From an uncultured Pseudomonadales bacterium (GTDB lineage Bacteria > Pseudomonadota > Gammaproteobacteria > Pseudomonadales > Cellvibrionaceae): a stretch of DNA of 52,185 nt. The notes beneath the pieces were generated by a model. The model had not been told where the DNA came from. It made no database searches and was given only the letters and a program-made list of their open reading frames with translations. Shown here one piece after another: positions 26,694-35,491 of this stretch. Both the position numbers and the translations under genes were made by a program. The first letter of the stretch is position 1, and each line of letters opens with the position of its first letter. Location: positions 1 through 52,185 of the forward strand of contig CANLTI010000036.1 of assembly GCA_947494095.1 (NCBI GenBank), given 5' to 3'.

Positions 26694-27314
26694 ATGAAAA
26701 TTTATGATGTTGAGAACTTTCCTAACCCCCTGCGCGTGCGTATCGCTTTAGCTGAAAAAAACGCGACTGATCAGGCGACTTTTATACCTGTTGATTTAAT
26801 GAAGGGGCAGCACCGTACACCGGAGTTTTTGGCTAAAAACCCTGCCGGTGGCGTGCCTATTTTAGAGTTGGATGATGGCACATTTATTTCTGAGTGTTCA
26901 GCGATTATTGAATATATTGACCATACTTTTGCAGGCCCGTCTTTAACTGGCGATACGCCTAAAAGCCGTGCTGTTGTTAGCATGATGCAGCGCCGCGCCG
27001 AGTCAATGGTATTAGATGCTGTAGCCACTTACTTTCACCATGCCACCGATGGTTTAGGCCCAGAGCTTGAACTTTATCAAAATAACGAATGGGGCCAAAA
27101 GCAAAAAGACAAAGCCTTGGCGGGTTTGGTTTATTTTGATTCGGTCTTGGCTAATAGCCCTTATGTTGCTGGCTCAGCGTTTACCGTAGCCGATATTACA
27201 TTGCATGCAGGTTTAGTCTTTGCAGGTTTTGCACAAATTGCGGTGCCTAGCGAATTAACGCATTTAATTGCATGGCAAGCGCGCATTGCCAGCCGCTCAA
27301 GCATTGCGGCATAA
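26694..27314 (+). CDS. Glutathione S-transferase family protein
   Basis: 206 residues. The N-terminal thioredoxin fold contains NPAGGVPILELDDGTFISECSAIIEYID, with the cis-Pro and the Glu-Cys/Ser glutathione contacts. The all-helical C-terminal domain includes FTVADITLHAG. It probably conjugates or reduces electrophiles with glutathione in the cytosol. The promoter has an overlapping TetR-type operator, which ties it to the divergent regulator upstream. Confidence 0.93.
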   Translation: MKIYDVENFPNPLRVRIALAEKNATDQATFIPVDLMKGQHRTPEFLAKNPAGGVPILELDDGTFISECSAIIEYIDHTFAGPSLTGDTPKSRAVVSMMQRRAESMVLDAVATYFHHATDGLGPELELYQNNEWGQKQKDKALAGLVYFDSVLANSPYVAGSAFTVADITLHAGLVFAGFAQIAVPSELTHLIAWQARIASRSSIAA

Positions 27315-27346
27315 TTTTTGTATTTAAAATACGTATTAAAAAAACA

Positions 27347-27567
27347 GTAACTATTCAGCTCAGCTGACAACCTCATCTGATAGGGTGCTGATGGATTATT
27401 TTCTGGGCATTTAAGCGCCGGGCCTTGCAGGGAAAGCAAGGGTTAGACAGTGCACCTGCATAGGGATATGCAAGATTAGACTTTGCAGGAGCACAAAGTC
27501 GCAGATGGCTTGAGCGGCCCAGTCAATGATTCATTAGCGCCCAATTTCGGTACCCCTGAATAGTTAC
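27347..27567. repeat. Family 1 MITE-like element, copy g
   Basis: 221 bp from GTAACTATTCAG to CTGAATAGTTAC, flanked by AAAAAACA (27339-27346) and GAAAAACA (27568-27575), a 7/8 duplication. It separates the GST gene from the cupin gene and lies 21 bases before operator-like site 3. Confidence 0.9.
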
Positions 27568-27588
27568 GAAAAACATATTATTTTTGAT

Positions 27589-27603
27589 CTATCAATAGTA
27601 GGT
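27589..27603. promoter_or_regulatory. Partial TetR operator-like site 3
   Basis: CTATCAATAGTAGGT matches 9 of the first 10 positions of site 1 and ends in AGTAGGT as site 2 does. It is just before the cupin start, overlapping the ribosome site region. It is weaker than sites 1 and 2. Confidence 0.45.
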
Positions 27604-27610
27604 GCCCAAC

Positions 27611-28303
27611 ATGAAAATTGCCGCCGATTTTAGCCAGCGTGAAATCGTTCATAGCCAAACTTTACCTTGGGTGCCTTCGCCAATGACGGGGGTTGATCGG
27701 CGTGCCCTTGATCGTGTGGGCGATGAAGTTGCTCGGGCCACCACCGTTGTGCGTTATGCACCCGGTAGTCAATTCTCGCCGCATACTCATGCAGGCGGCG
27801 AAGAGTTTATTGTGCTTGAAGGGGTGTTTCAGGATGAGCATGGCGACTTTCCGACAGGCTCTTATATTCGCAACCCACCAACCTCTAGCCATACGCCAGG
27901 CTCTAAAGAGGGTTGTGTAATTATGGTCAAGCTTTGGCAGTTTCAACCCGAAGACAGAACGCATGTACGCCTGCAAATGAATGCCATGGGCAAAGTGACA
28001 CTGCCTAATGCGCCCGGCGTAGAGGTAACGCCTTTGTACAAAGATGCTATTGAGGAGGTGGTTTTATATCACTTTATGCCTAATGCATTACTTAATTTTA
28101 TCGCACTCGACGGCGCAGAATTATTTGTACTTGAAGGTGATATAACAGAGCAACACGATCAGCTTACCCGCCATAGTTGGGCTCGATTACCTATGCATCA
28201 TACCGTGGCTATAACGGCCGGTGCTAAGGGCGCCAAAGTGTGGGTAAAAACAGGCCATTTAAAAGATGTCGACAGTCAAATTGAGCGTGTTAGCCGAGCG
28301 TAG
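27611..28303 (+). CDS. ChrR-type double-cupin protein
   Basis: 230 residues with two cupin domains. The first has the ChrR-type metal motif SPHTHAGGEEFIVLEG; the second (about 135-225) ends in RHSWARLPMHHTVAITAG. ChrR cupins occur in anti-sigma factors answering singlet oxygen or organic peroxides, and in stand-alone oxidoreductive proteins. No N-terminal zinc anti-sigma domain is present here, so it is not a complete ChrR. The ATG at 27611 has TAGGTG before it; a GTG at 27602 is less likely. It may share control with the TetR/GST/FAD genes. Confidence 0.85.
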   Translation: MKIAADFSQREIVHSQTLPWVPSPMTGVDRRALDRVGDEVARATTVVRYAPGSQFSPHTHAGGEEFIVLEGVFQDEHGDFPTGSYIRNPPTSSHTPGSKEGCVIMVKLWQFQPEDRTHVRLQMNAMGKVTLPNAPGVEVTPLYKDAIEEVVLYHFMPNALLNFIALDGAELFVLEGDITEQHDQLTRHSWARLPMHHTVAITAGAKGAKVWVKTGHLKDVDSQIERVSRA

Positions 28304-28356
28304 GGTAATACGTGATAATGTGCACAGAAAATTATGTGCAAAGACTTTATTGAGCG

Positions 28357-28566
28357 CTAGTTGGTAAATAGGTATAGACATAATAAAAAAGCCTTACGCA
28401 CTTGGGTGCGTAAGGCTTTTTTATTGGCTTGGCGTAAAGCTTTGTTGCTTTTTTGGTGCACTTCACCTTTGTGGAGTAACGGGTTTAGCGCTACGGTATT
28501 GCGTATGGGTGTTAATGTTACGATGAATTTTTTACTCTTTTTACCGCGTTTCGCTTTTTTGGCCAT
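28357..28566 (-). CDS. Small basic protein downstream of rtcB, reading frame runs through the terminator
   Basis: 69 codons beginning MAKKAKRGKKSKK, then RNTVALNPLLHKGEVHQKSN and KALRQANKKALRTQVRKAF. It starts 2 bases after the rtcB stop, and its ribosome site AAAGGA overlaps the rtcB end, so it is translated from the rtcB mRNA. A perfect 17-bp stem with loop and T-run (28385-28422) lies inside the frame before the stop codon. Terminated transcripts would therefore end after about codon 61 with no stop. E. coli ArfA uses this design to link its level to ribosome rescue. The protein is not a recognisable ArfA, but the Lys/Arg-rich makeup suits RNA or ribosome binding (inference). Confidence 0.6.
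   Translation of the reverse strand: MAKKAKRGKKSKKFIVTLTPIRNTVALNPLLHKGEVHQKSNKALRQANKKALRTQVRKAFLLCLYLFTN
28385..28422. terminator. Bidirectional terminator inside the small ORF
   Basis: Arms AAAAAAGCCTTACGCAC and GTGCGTAAGGCTTTTTT are exact complements around a 4-base loop. It can end both the plus-strand cupin transcript and the minus-strand rtcB transcript. Confidence 0.95.
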
Positions 28567-28568
28567 GA

Positions 28569-29777
28569 TTATCCTTTAATACAAATAACTTGCTTGAGTG
28601 TGTGGTGTATTTTGACAAGATCACTTTGGTTACTCATGACATCGTCTATATTTTTGTAGGCGGCCGGTATTTCGTCAATGACACGGCTGTCCTTTCGGCA
28701 TTCTACCCCTTGAGTTTGGGCGATAAGGTCATCGCGGGTAAATTGTTGGCGGGCGGCGCTGCGGCTCATTTTACGCCCTGCGCCATGGCTGCATGAGCAA
28801 AAACTTTGGGCATTACCCAGCCCGCTGACAATAAAAGATTTAGCCCCCATACTGCCAGGAATAATACCCAGCTCACCTTGTTGCGCGCTAATAGCGCCCT
28901 TGCGAGTAATGTGTAGGGTTTCGCCAAAATGCTGCTCAGTGCTTACATAGTTATGGTGGCAATTAATAGCCTCTTGCTGCAAGGTAAACTCGGGTAAAAA
29001 AGGGGCAATGGCACGCAGTGCTAATGCCATCATTTCCATGCGGTTAACCCGTGCATATTGCTGCGCCCAATTAACGGCCGTTAAATAATCGGTAAAATCA
29101 GTTTGCCCGCTATCAAACCATGCTAAGTTTTTATCGACTAATTTGCGGTCACGATTTTCGATTTGCTTGCGGGCGCGATCGGTAAAATAACTGCCAATAG
29201 CGTTGCCAATACCTCGGCTACCCGAGTGCAGCATGAGCCATACAAAGCCACCTTCATCAATGCACAGTTCAATAAAGTGATTGCCACTGCCAAGCGTTGC
29301 CATTTGGGTAACCCAAAGTGTGTCGGGTTTTTTGAGGTGCTTTTTAAGCTCGGGCCTAGCGGCAAAAATAGATTCAATACCCGGCGCCAGTTTTTTGCAC
29401 GCTGCCTCACGGGCGCTAATACGTTTATGGGCGCCTAAACCTACAGGTATTGCGCGCTCTATGGCACTGCGCATAGGGGCTAAATTATCGGGGAGCTGTG
29501 TGGCCCTTAACGATAATTGTACAGCATTCATACCGCAGCCAATATCCACGCCTACAGCGGCGGGAATAATAGCATTGCGCGTGGGTATTACCGAGCCGAC
29601 TGTTGCGCCAATACCTACATGTACATCGGGCATGGCAGCAATATGCGGTCCCACAATGGGTAAGCTTGCGGTATTTTTGAGTTGAGTTATAGCTTTGGGG
29701 TGTATGTCGTGGGTGTACACCTTGATGGGCACGTCACCCTTTGTGTTGTTGGCATTAAATTCTACATAAACAGGCAT
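28569..29777 (-). CDS. rtcB: RNA-splicing ligase RtcB
   Basis: GTP- and Mn2+-dependent ligase joining RNA 2',3'-cyclic phosphate (or 3'-phosphate) to 5'-OH ends; in bacteria it repairs cleaved tRNA or rRNA. The 402-residue protein (E. coli 408) has the metal and GTP motifs VGVDIGCGMNAV, GSGNHFIE, HSGSRGIGN, NCHHNYV, PGSMGAKS and the guanylylated-His motif CSHGAGRKMSR. AAGGAT precedes the ATG. No rtcA or rtcR is visible nearby; instead a small basic ORF follows directly. Confidence 0.97.
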   Translation of the reverse strand: MPVYVEFNANNTKGDVPIKVYTHDIHPKAITQLKNTASLPIVGPHIAAMPDVHVGIGATVGSVIPTRNAIIPAAVGVDIGCGMNAVQLSLRATQLPDNLAPMRSAIERAIPVGLGAHKRISAREAACKKLAPGIESIFAARPELKKHLKKPDTLWVTQMATLGSGNHFIELCIDEGGFVWLMLHSGSRGIGNAIGSYFTDRARKQIENRDRKLVDKNLAWFDSGQTDFTDYLTAVNWAQQYARVNRMEMMALALRAIAPFLPEFTLQQEAINCHHNYVSTEQHFGETLHITRKGAISAQQGELGIIPGSMGAKSFIVSGLGNAQSFCSCSHGAGRKMSRSAARQQFTRDDLIAQTQGVECRKDSRVIDEIPAAYKNIDDVMSNQSDLVKIHHTLKQVICIKG

Positions 29778-29877
29778 GTTGTATCCTTCGCATTCGCGAA
29801 TAGTATTAGATGCCTTTAGGTGGAATGTGTTTGTTTTGTAATACTGGCTATAAATAAGAGCGCAGTGCTAAAAACAA

Positions 29878-29972
29878 AAAAGCCCCGGGGTTGCCGGGGC
29901 TTTTCATTTGTTTTATATGGTCATATAAAACAAATGCATTAACCGGCCTAAAAGCGTTGCGTCTTTTAGGCC
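29878..29972. other. Three consecutive perfect stem-loops
   Basis: Hairpin 1 (29878-29904): AAAAGCCCCGG / CCGGGGCTTTT, 5-base loop, terminator-like. Hairpin 2 (29905-29936): 15-bp perfect arms starting CATTTGTTTT with a 2-base centre. Hairpin 3 (29945-29972): GGCCTAAAAG / CTTTTAGGCC. They lie 100-195 bases 5' of rtcB. No gene is supportable in 29778-30607; a 60-codon frame at 30154-30336 has no ribosome site or family resemblance. Confidence 0.9.
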
Positions 29973-30449
29973 TAGAAGCATAAAAGACTAAGAGTGTGTT
30001 CTCGCGTTTAAATAAGTCATTTTTACTCCTCTATTATGTGCATCAATGGATGTATGCGCTAATTGGCTGCTAGCCTAAGAAATACTGGCTAGTCGATTTA
30101 TGGTGCGGCACTTTAACGCTTTTTATTATTCTGTCAATAAGCTATTTTAAAAAATGACTACAGATGAGACTATTTTAAATGCGATGTTGATGTGCGCGCC
30201 AAAGCACTTTAGTCCTTCGGTTGTTGGGCTGGCCAGCAATGAGCGCGATAAAATATTTAGCCTATTAAAAACTAAAAACGATATTTTTTTACTCGCACAG
30301 CTGTCCATAGTGTGTAACTATTGCTGTGTGTCTTAATATGTTATTAATCAGTGTATGGAGATGCTGCTAGGGGCAAGCTATCGATTCTCATGTTATAGGG
30401 TTGTACTTTGCGTACTCTTAACAGTGCGTAAGCCGATGTTGTGCAGTGC

Positions 30450-30498
30450 ATCCACCCAACAACTAATTAAGTAAAGTTTAATTAGTTGTTGGGTGGAT
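30450..30498. other. 21-bp perfect inverted repeat
   Basis: The arm at 30450-30470 (ATCCACCCAACAACTAATTA + A) is the exact reverse complement of 30478-30498, with 7 bases between. There is no T-run. It lies 110 bases before the ribosome-site region of the decayed receptor gene. Confidence 0.95.
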
Positions 30499-30646
30499 AT
30501 GCATGGCGTACCTTGGTTTTATGCATGCTATTACCTTTGGGTATCGTTAACTTTTTGCGATGCTCTGCGAAGAATAAAAATAATGAATGTATTTAAGAGG
30601 TGTTTTATGTTGAGTTTTTTAAAGCTAACTAAACCCGCATTAGGCT

Positions 30647-32207
30647 TTGGCCATGGGTTGTGGCAGTAGCGCGGTTGAACAAAGTAAAATTGATAATACC
30701 CATACCGAGTATGAGATAGAGCAAAGGCCCATAGGGATTATTGCCGATGACGGTGTCGAGGTGCCGCTGGGTCAAACTGTTATGTTAAAGGGGCGCATTG
30801 TGGGCTCGCCTATTGGTGATCGTTTTGTGGTGCGCTGGAAAGACCCGAATACACAGGCGCCATTAACGGGTGAAAGCTATACGCCAACTATCGCTTTTAG
30901 CGATATAGCTGGCAGTGTGCGTAGTTTTAATGCACCAAATAATGTGACAGGCATAAATCAGTATTGGGCGATTGATCCTGAAGCTATGGGTAGGCCTTCG
31001 GAGTTTCACCAACGTATGTACGGCAATCAAACGCAACTGGCTGACCCTGCATTAACGTATACCTTTAAAGGAAGCACCACAAATGCTTACTTGCAGGCCA
31101 ATTTTGAAGGTGATGTTTTTAGCATCCCTTATAGCGCTAATGCCGGCTTACATATATCGCGTATTGAAATGGACATCAACCAAACAGAAGTCGCTAGTGC
31201 AAAAACATTTACCATTGGCGGGCAAGCGTTTTTAGCCGGCCCTGGGGCGCCGAGTGTGGCGGCGGGGCAGCTAACCACGCAGCGCAACGATACCGAGCTG
31301 CTGCCGGCTTTAAATATTGCCTTTGATATTACACAAAACCAAAAAATACGTTTAGCGTATTCATCGAATATGAGTAACCATAATGCCGATATGCTGGCCG
31401 GTGGTGTTTCGGTTAATCGCATATTAGGTTGCGGTTTAAAAACCGATACTGGTGAAGTGATTTTTTGTGCAACAGCGGCGAGTGCCGTAGGTAACCCCAG
31501 CCTTGAGCCATGGTGCACCACCAATATGGATGTGAGCTGGGAATGGTACTTTAGTGACTTGGCGATGCTGAGTGCTGCTGCCTTTACCTATGACTACGAC
31601 TCTCTTATTAACCGAGCAACGTGGGAAGGCCCTAATATTGCAGATTCAGACGGCGTAGTGCGCGGTTGGGATATCGCGAGTAACCAACTTAAGGCTACCG
31701 TCACCACAAGTGGTTTTGTCAACGGGGCTGGCGGTGGTCGTACTCAGGGTATTGAGCTGGGTTATCAGCAAGAGCTTGATGATATTATTGAAAATACACC
31801 GCTATCGGGTTTGGGCTGGTAATTAAATTATACGTGGTCGCCTTCGAAGTCGGGCATTCCCGATTACTACGGTAAAGCGTTACCGCTTGGGCAAAACTCT
31901 GAGCATGTATTTAACCTTGTAGGCTTTTATGAAAACCATGGCTGGGAGGCTCGCATTGCTTATAATTATCGTTCAGAGCGCTATATGAGCCAGCAAGTTG
32001 TGGCGCCGCTAGCACCCCTTGCCCGTACTGCTAAAGCGCAAGGCTTTTTAGATATGTCGGTGCGTTATAGCCCGCTAGATAACCTGACTTTATCGTTGCA
32101 GGCACACCAATGTGCTCGAAGAGCAATATTTGCAATGGGAAGACCTAGTGGATAAGCGTATATACAGCGAGCGCCGCATTACCTTTGGTGTGCAGTATCG
32201 GCTTTAA
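30647..32207 (+). pseudogene. TonB-dependent receptor remnant (C-terminal barrel)
   Basis: The frame 30647-31822 encodes outer-membrane barrel sequence (RLAYSSNMSNHNADMLAGG, VGNPSLEPWCTTNMDVSWEW, GRTQGIELGYQQELDD) and stops at TAA 31820-31822. The same frame continues immediately as LNYTWSPSKSG..GQNSEHVFNLVGFYE. A +1 shift near 32105-32110 then gives NVLEEQYLQWEDLV and the terminal FGVQYRL, a typical barrel end. The plug domain and TonB box are missing. At 30608 a 20-codon frame with a signal-like start (MLSFLKLTKPALGF) may be what is left of the N-terminus. The gene is dead through truncation, nonsense and frameshift. Confidence 0.88.
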
Positions 32208-32249
32208 TACGGTTTGATAGGTTGTATATTATGAATTAACGCGACTGTT

Positions 32250-32273
32250 GCCCAGGCTTGCCTGGGCTTTTTA
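32250..32273 (+). terminator. Terminator after the receptor remnant
   Basis: GCCCAGGC TT GCCTGGGC followed by TTTTTAT. Confidence 0.9.
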
Positions 32274-32320
32274 TGGCCTGTATTTTTTATGGGTGCGGTT
32301 TTAATGGTTTATTGCCTTGA

Positions 32321-32339
32321 TATCACAGTAAATGTGATA
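32321..32339. promoter_or_regulatory. Operator-like palindrome TATCACA-N5-TGTGATA
   Basis: Perfect 7-bp arms around GTAAA in an AT-rich stretch, about 490 bases upstream of the intact receptor gene. A family 1 element now separates it from that gene. The binding factor is unknown; the half-sites are the CRP half-site turned inside out. Confidence 0.45.
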
Positions 32340-32515
32340 AGTTTGTTTATTTTATTTGATAAGATATTATGATTAAAAATGAGTGTTGCTTATAGTCATT
32401 CGATGGGCCTATTCTAAGGTTTTTCATTAAAGGCTGTCATGTTACATTGAGATGTTTGTGTGCCTGTTGTGTTTTTTATGATGTTAAACAACATTGGTAT
32501 CGCTCTTGATTAAGG

Positions 32516-32787
32516 GTAGCTATTTAGCTCAGCTGATAAACCTCATTTGATAGGGTGCTGATGGATTATTTTCTGGGTATTTAAGCGCCGGGCCTTGCAG
32601 GGGAAGTAAGGTTTAAACAATGTAAGAGCACATTCTCGAGAGCGCATTGTCGAGAGCGCTTATATAGCGACCGCCCCAGCATGGATGCGTGGGGGGTAGA
32701 CTTTGCATGAGCGCAAAGTCGCAGATGGCTGGAGCGGCCCAGTCAATGATTCATTAGGGCCCAATTTCGGTAACTCTCAATAGCTAC
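32516..32787. repeat. Family 1 MITE-like element, copy h
   Basis: 272 bp with both ends carrying the same change: GTAGCTATTTAG at the left and AATAGCTAC at the right. The flanks GATTAAGG and GATTAATT agree at six of eight bases. It ends 38 bases before the receptor start codon, so it carries or displaces that gene's promoter. Confidence 0.87.
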
Positions 32788-32825
32788 GATTAATTTTTAA
32801 TATTCCTAAAGTGAAGGTGAATGGT

Positions 32826-35303
32826 ATGCGAAAAAAACAAAGTAGGGTGATGAGTAAGAGCCTTAATGATTCCATCTTAAATGGTCAGATCAGCGTTAAT
32901 GCGCTGGGTGTTTCAGCTGAATTCAAGCATAAAACCTTGTGGCTGACGACGGCGGTAATATTGGCTGCATCAACGCATACAGTGGCTATTGCGCAGCCCG
33001 GCACCGACGTTGAAGAGGTGATTGTGGTAGGTTCACGTAGCGCAAAGCCGCGTACTGCCTCTGATTCACCAGTACCTGTGGATGTATTTAGCAGTGAAGA
33101 TTTATCCCGTGTTGGTGGTGGAGCTGATATTACCGACAGTTTAAATGCACTTGTGCCTTCTTACTTGGCGTCACCTGCAACGGGCGATGGCAGCGCTTTT
33201 GTGCGGCCCACATCATTGCGCGGTTTAGCGTCTGATCAAACATTGGTGTTGGTCAATGGTAGTCGCAGGCATCGCTCATCATTAGTTCAGCTTTTTGCGC
33301 CGGCGGCTAATAATGGTTCGCATGGTACTGATATTGCCATGATCCCGGGTATTGCTTTAAAGAATATTGAAGTGTTACGCGATGGCGCTGCTGCGCAATA
33401 CGGCTCGGATGCGATTGCCGGCGTGATTAACTTTCAATTAAAAGATGCCGCCGAAGGTGGCAGTGTAGAGGCTACTTACGGCAATCACTTTGAAGGCGAA
33501 AGCAGCTGGAAGTTGGCGGCCAATGCGGGTTTGGCTCTAGGTACCGAGGGTTTTATTAACCTATCGCTTGAAACTAATGATAATGAAGCGTTATCGCGTG
33601 GCCGACAAAATCCTGGTGCGCAAACGTTGATTGATAATGGAGTAGACGGGGTAGGTGGCGATGCGGTATTTGGTGATGCGCCTTTAGTGCAAACCTGGGG
33701 TCGGCCCGAAACCAGCGGCACGCGTTTTGTATTTAATGCCGGTTACGAGCTGAGCGATACCATGTCGCTGTTCAGTTTTGGTAATTATGCTAAAACTAAC
33801 GGGCGTTATCGCTTTTTTTATCGCGACCCCAATAATAGTGACTTAGCTGAATCTTTAGCAAAAGGTGCTACCAATCTTGCGCGTGAAACCGCAGCAGGCT
33901 ACACGCCTTATTTAGATGGTGAGCAAACTGATTACAGCCTTGTATTAGGCTTAAAGGGCGAGTTTCAAAATGAAACAACGTATAGTGCTAGCTTAAGCAG
34001 CGGCGCTAACGCGTTAGATTACACGCTCAATAATAGTTTAAATGGCGATGCAGATTTAGTGGGCACCAATGCCGTGCGCGTTTTTAATACCGGTGACTAC
34101 GAGCAAGAAGAGTTTAATATTAATGTCGATTTTGGCACGCAATTAAATAGCGATTTATTTTTAGCTTATGGCGCTGAATACCGTGACGAAACCTTCACCC
34201 AAAAAAGTGGTGACCAAGCAGCGTATACCGGTGGCGGTGTGAGTGGCTTGGCCGGTACTCGTCCTGAAGATGCTGGCAAATACAGCCGCGATAACTACGC
34301 GGTGTATGTTGACCTAGAGCAAGAGGCAACCGACGCGTTATTAATGCAGTATGCAGTGCGTTACGAAGACTTTTCTGATTTTGGTGGAACCACCAACTGG
34401 AAAATTGCGAGTCGTTATCGTGTAACTGATACATTTGCATTGCGCGGTGCCATTTCGACAGGCTTTCATGCACCTACACCCGGACAGGCAAATTTACGCA
34501 GTACTACCACAACAATTAACGGTAGTAACCAAGTGGTTGATGTTGGGCTTTTACCGGCCGATAGCCCTGAGGTGGCCAGTTTAGGCGGCAAAGCACTGAC
34601 CGAAGAGGTCGCGACTAACTATAGTTTTGGCTTTACGGCGGACCTTTTTGATGCCACCACACTGGCGATTGATGCCTACCGTATAGAAGTTGATGGCCGT
34701 ATTTATCGTGCTGAAATTGACTCTGTTTCTTTTTACACCAATGCGTTAGATATTTTGCATCAAGGTGTTGATGTGGTATTAACGTCGGGTGTGGAGTGGG
34801 GAAATGATTACATTACCGATTGGGTGTTTGCTTATACGTACGGCTCTGTAGAAGTGGAGGGTAATAGCCTTGTTAATGGTACGCAAGTGGTCAGCGATGA
34901 TTTTGTAGAAGATATTGAAAACAATTACCCCAATGATAAATTTACTTTTTCAGCGACCACAGCCTTTAGTGACAATATTAGCGTGTTGGCCCGTATTCGT
35001 TACATTGGCGACCATTATGATGAGCGTGGCACCATTGCGGGAACGCCTTCAGCAGCGGGCCCTGTGAATGTTTCTCAGCAAGTTGATGCCGTTATGTATA
35101 CCGACTTGGAGGTCAGTTATTCACCGAATATGAGTTGGACAGTGACGTTAGGTGGCTCTAATATTTTTGATGAATACCCCGATGAAATCGAAGATGAACA
35201 GGGCGTTGCTAACCGTATTAGTGTAGGTTTGCCTTACCCTCGACGCAGTGTTGCTAACTACGAAGGTGGTTATTGGTACGGTAAAGTGACTTATCAATTT
35301 TAG
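32826..35303 (+). CDS. TonB-dependent outer membrane receptor
   Basis: 825 residues. A long cytosolic lead precedes the signal peptide (TLWLTTAVILAASTHTVAIAQ). A TonB box follows (EEVIVVGSR), then a plug domain (about 65-190, with PTSLRGLASDQTLVLVNGSRR and LRDGAAAQYGSDAIAGVINF), and a 22-strand barrel ending in YGKVTYQF. It imports a ligand across the outer membrane with TonB/ExbBD energy; the ligand is unknown, perhaps an oligosaccharide or metal chelate. The ATG at 32826 has AAGGTG 6 bases upstream; the longer GTG start at 32811 does not. No frameshifts. It lies beside a decayed receptor of the same superfamily. Confidence 0.95.
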   Translation: MRKKQSRVMSKSLNDSILNGQISVNALGVSAEFKHKTLWLTTAVILAASTHTVAIAQPGTDVEEVIVVGSRSAKPRTASDSPVPVDVFSSEDLSRVGGGADITDSLNALVPSYLASPATGDGSAFVRPTSLRGLASDQTLVLVNGSRRHRSSLVQLFAPAANNGSHGTDIAMIPGIALKNIEVLRDGAAAQYGSDAIAGVINFQLKDAAEGGSVEATYGNHFEGESSWKLAANAGLALGTEGFINLSLETNDNEALSRGRQNPGAQTLIDNGVDGVGGDAVFGDAPLVQTWGRPETSGTRFVFNAGYELSDTMSLFSFGNYAKTNGRYRFFYRDPNNSDLAESLAKGATNLARETAAGYTPYLDGEQTDYSLVLGLKGEFQNETTYSASLSSGANALDYTLNNSLNGDADLVGTNAVRVFNTGDYEQEEFNINVDFGTQLNSDLFLAYGAEYRDETFTQKSGDQAAYTGGGVSGLAGTRPEDAGKYSRDNYAVYVDLEQEATDALLMQYAVRYEDFSDFGGTTNWKIASRYRVTDTFALRGAISTGFHAPTPGQANLRSTTTTINGSNQVVDVGLLPADSPEVASLGGKALTEEVATNYSFGFTADLFDATTLAIDAYRIEVDGRIYRAEIDSVSFYTNALDILHQGVDVVLTSGVEWGNDYITDWVFAYTYGSVEVEGNSLVNGTQVVSDDFVEDIENNYPNDKFTFSATTAFSDNISVLARIRYIGDHYDERGTIAGTPSAAGPVNVSQQVDAVMYTDLEVSYSPNMSWTVTLGGSNIFDEYPDEIEDEQGVANRISVGLPYPRRSVANYEGGYWYGKVTYQF

Positions 35304-35491
35304 CAATGGCTTATTAGGCTCTAGCGGTACATTATTCCATTAAGTGCCGTTAGGGTTGTTTGCATATCCTTATGCTGATAGTTATTTGGCTATATTGATC
35401 TAATATTAGCCGTCTACCTCTTCGTGTCTTGGTTGGCAAAATTTAGTGGCGCGGCCTGATCGTCGGTTTTATTTTAAGCAATGATCGTGCT

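Noticed and set aside
30154..30336. 60-codon frame MTTDETILNAMLMCAP...
   Set aside because: No ribosome site, no recognisable motif, and surrounded by structured non-coding DNA; not enough to call a gene.
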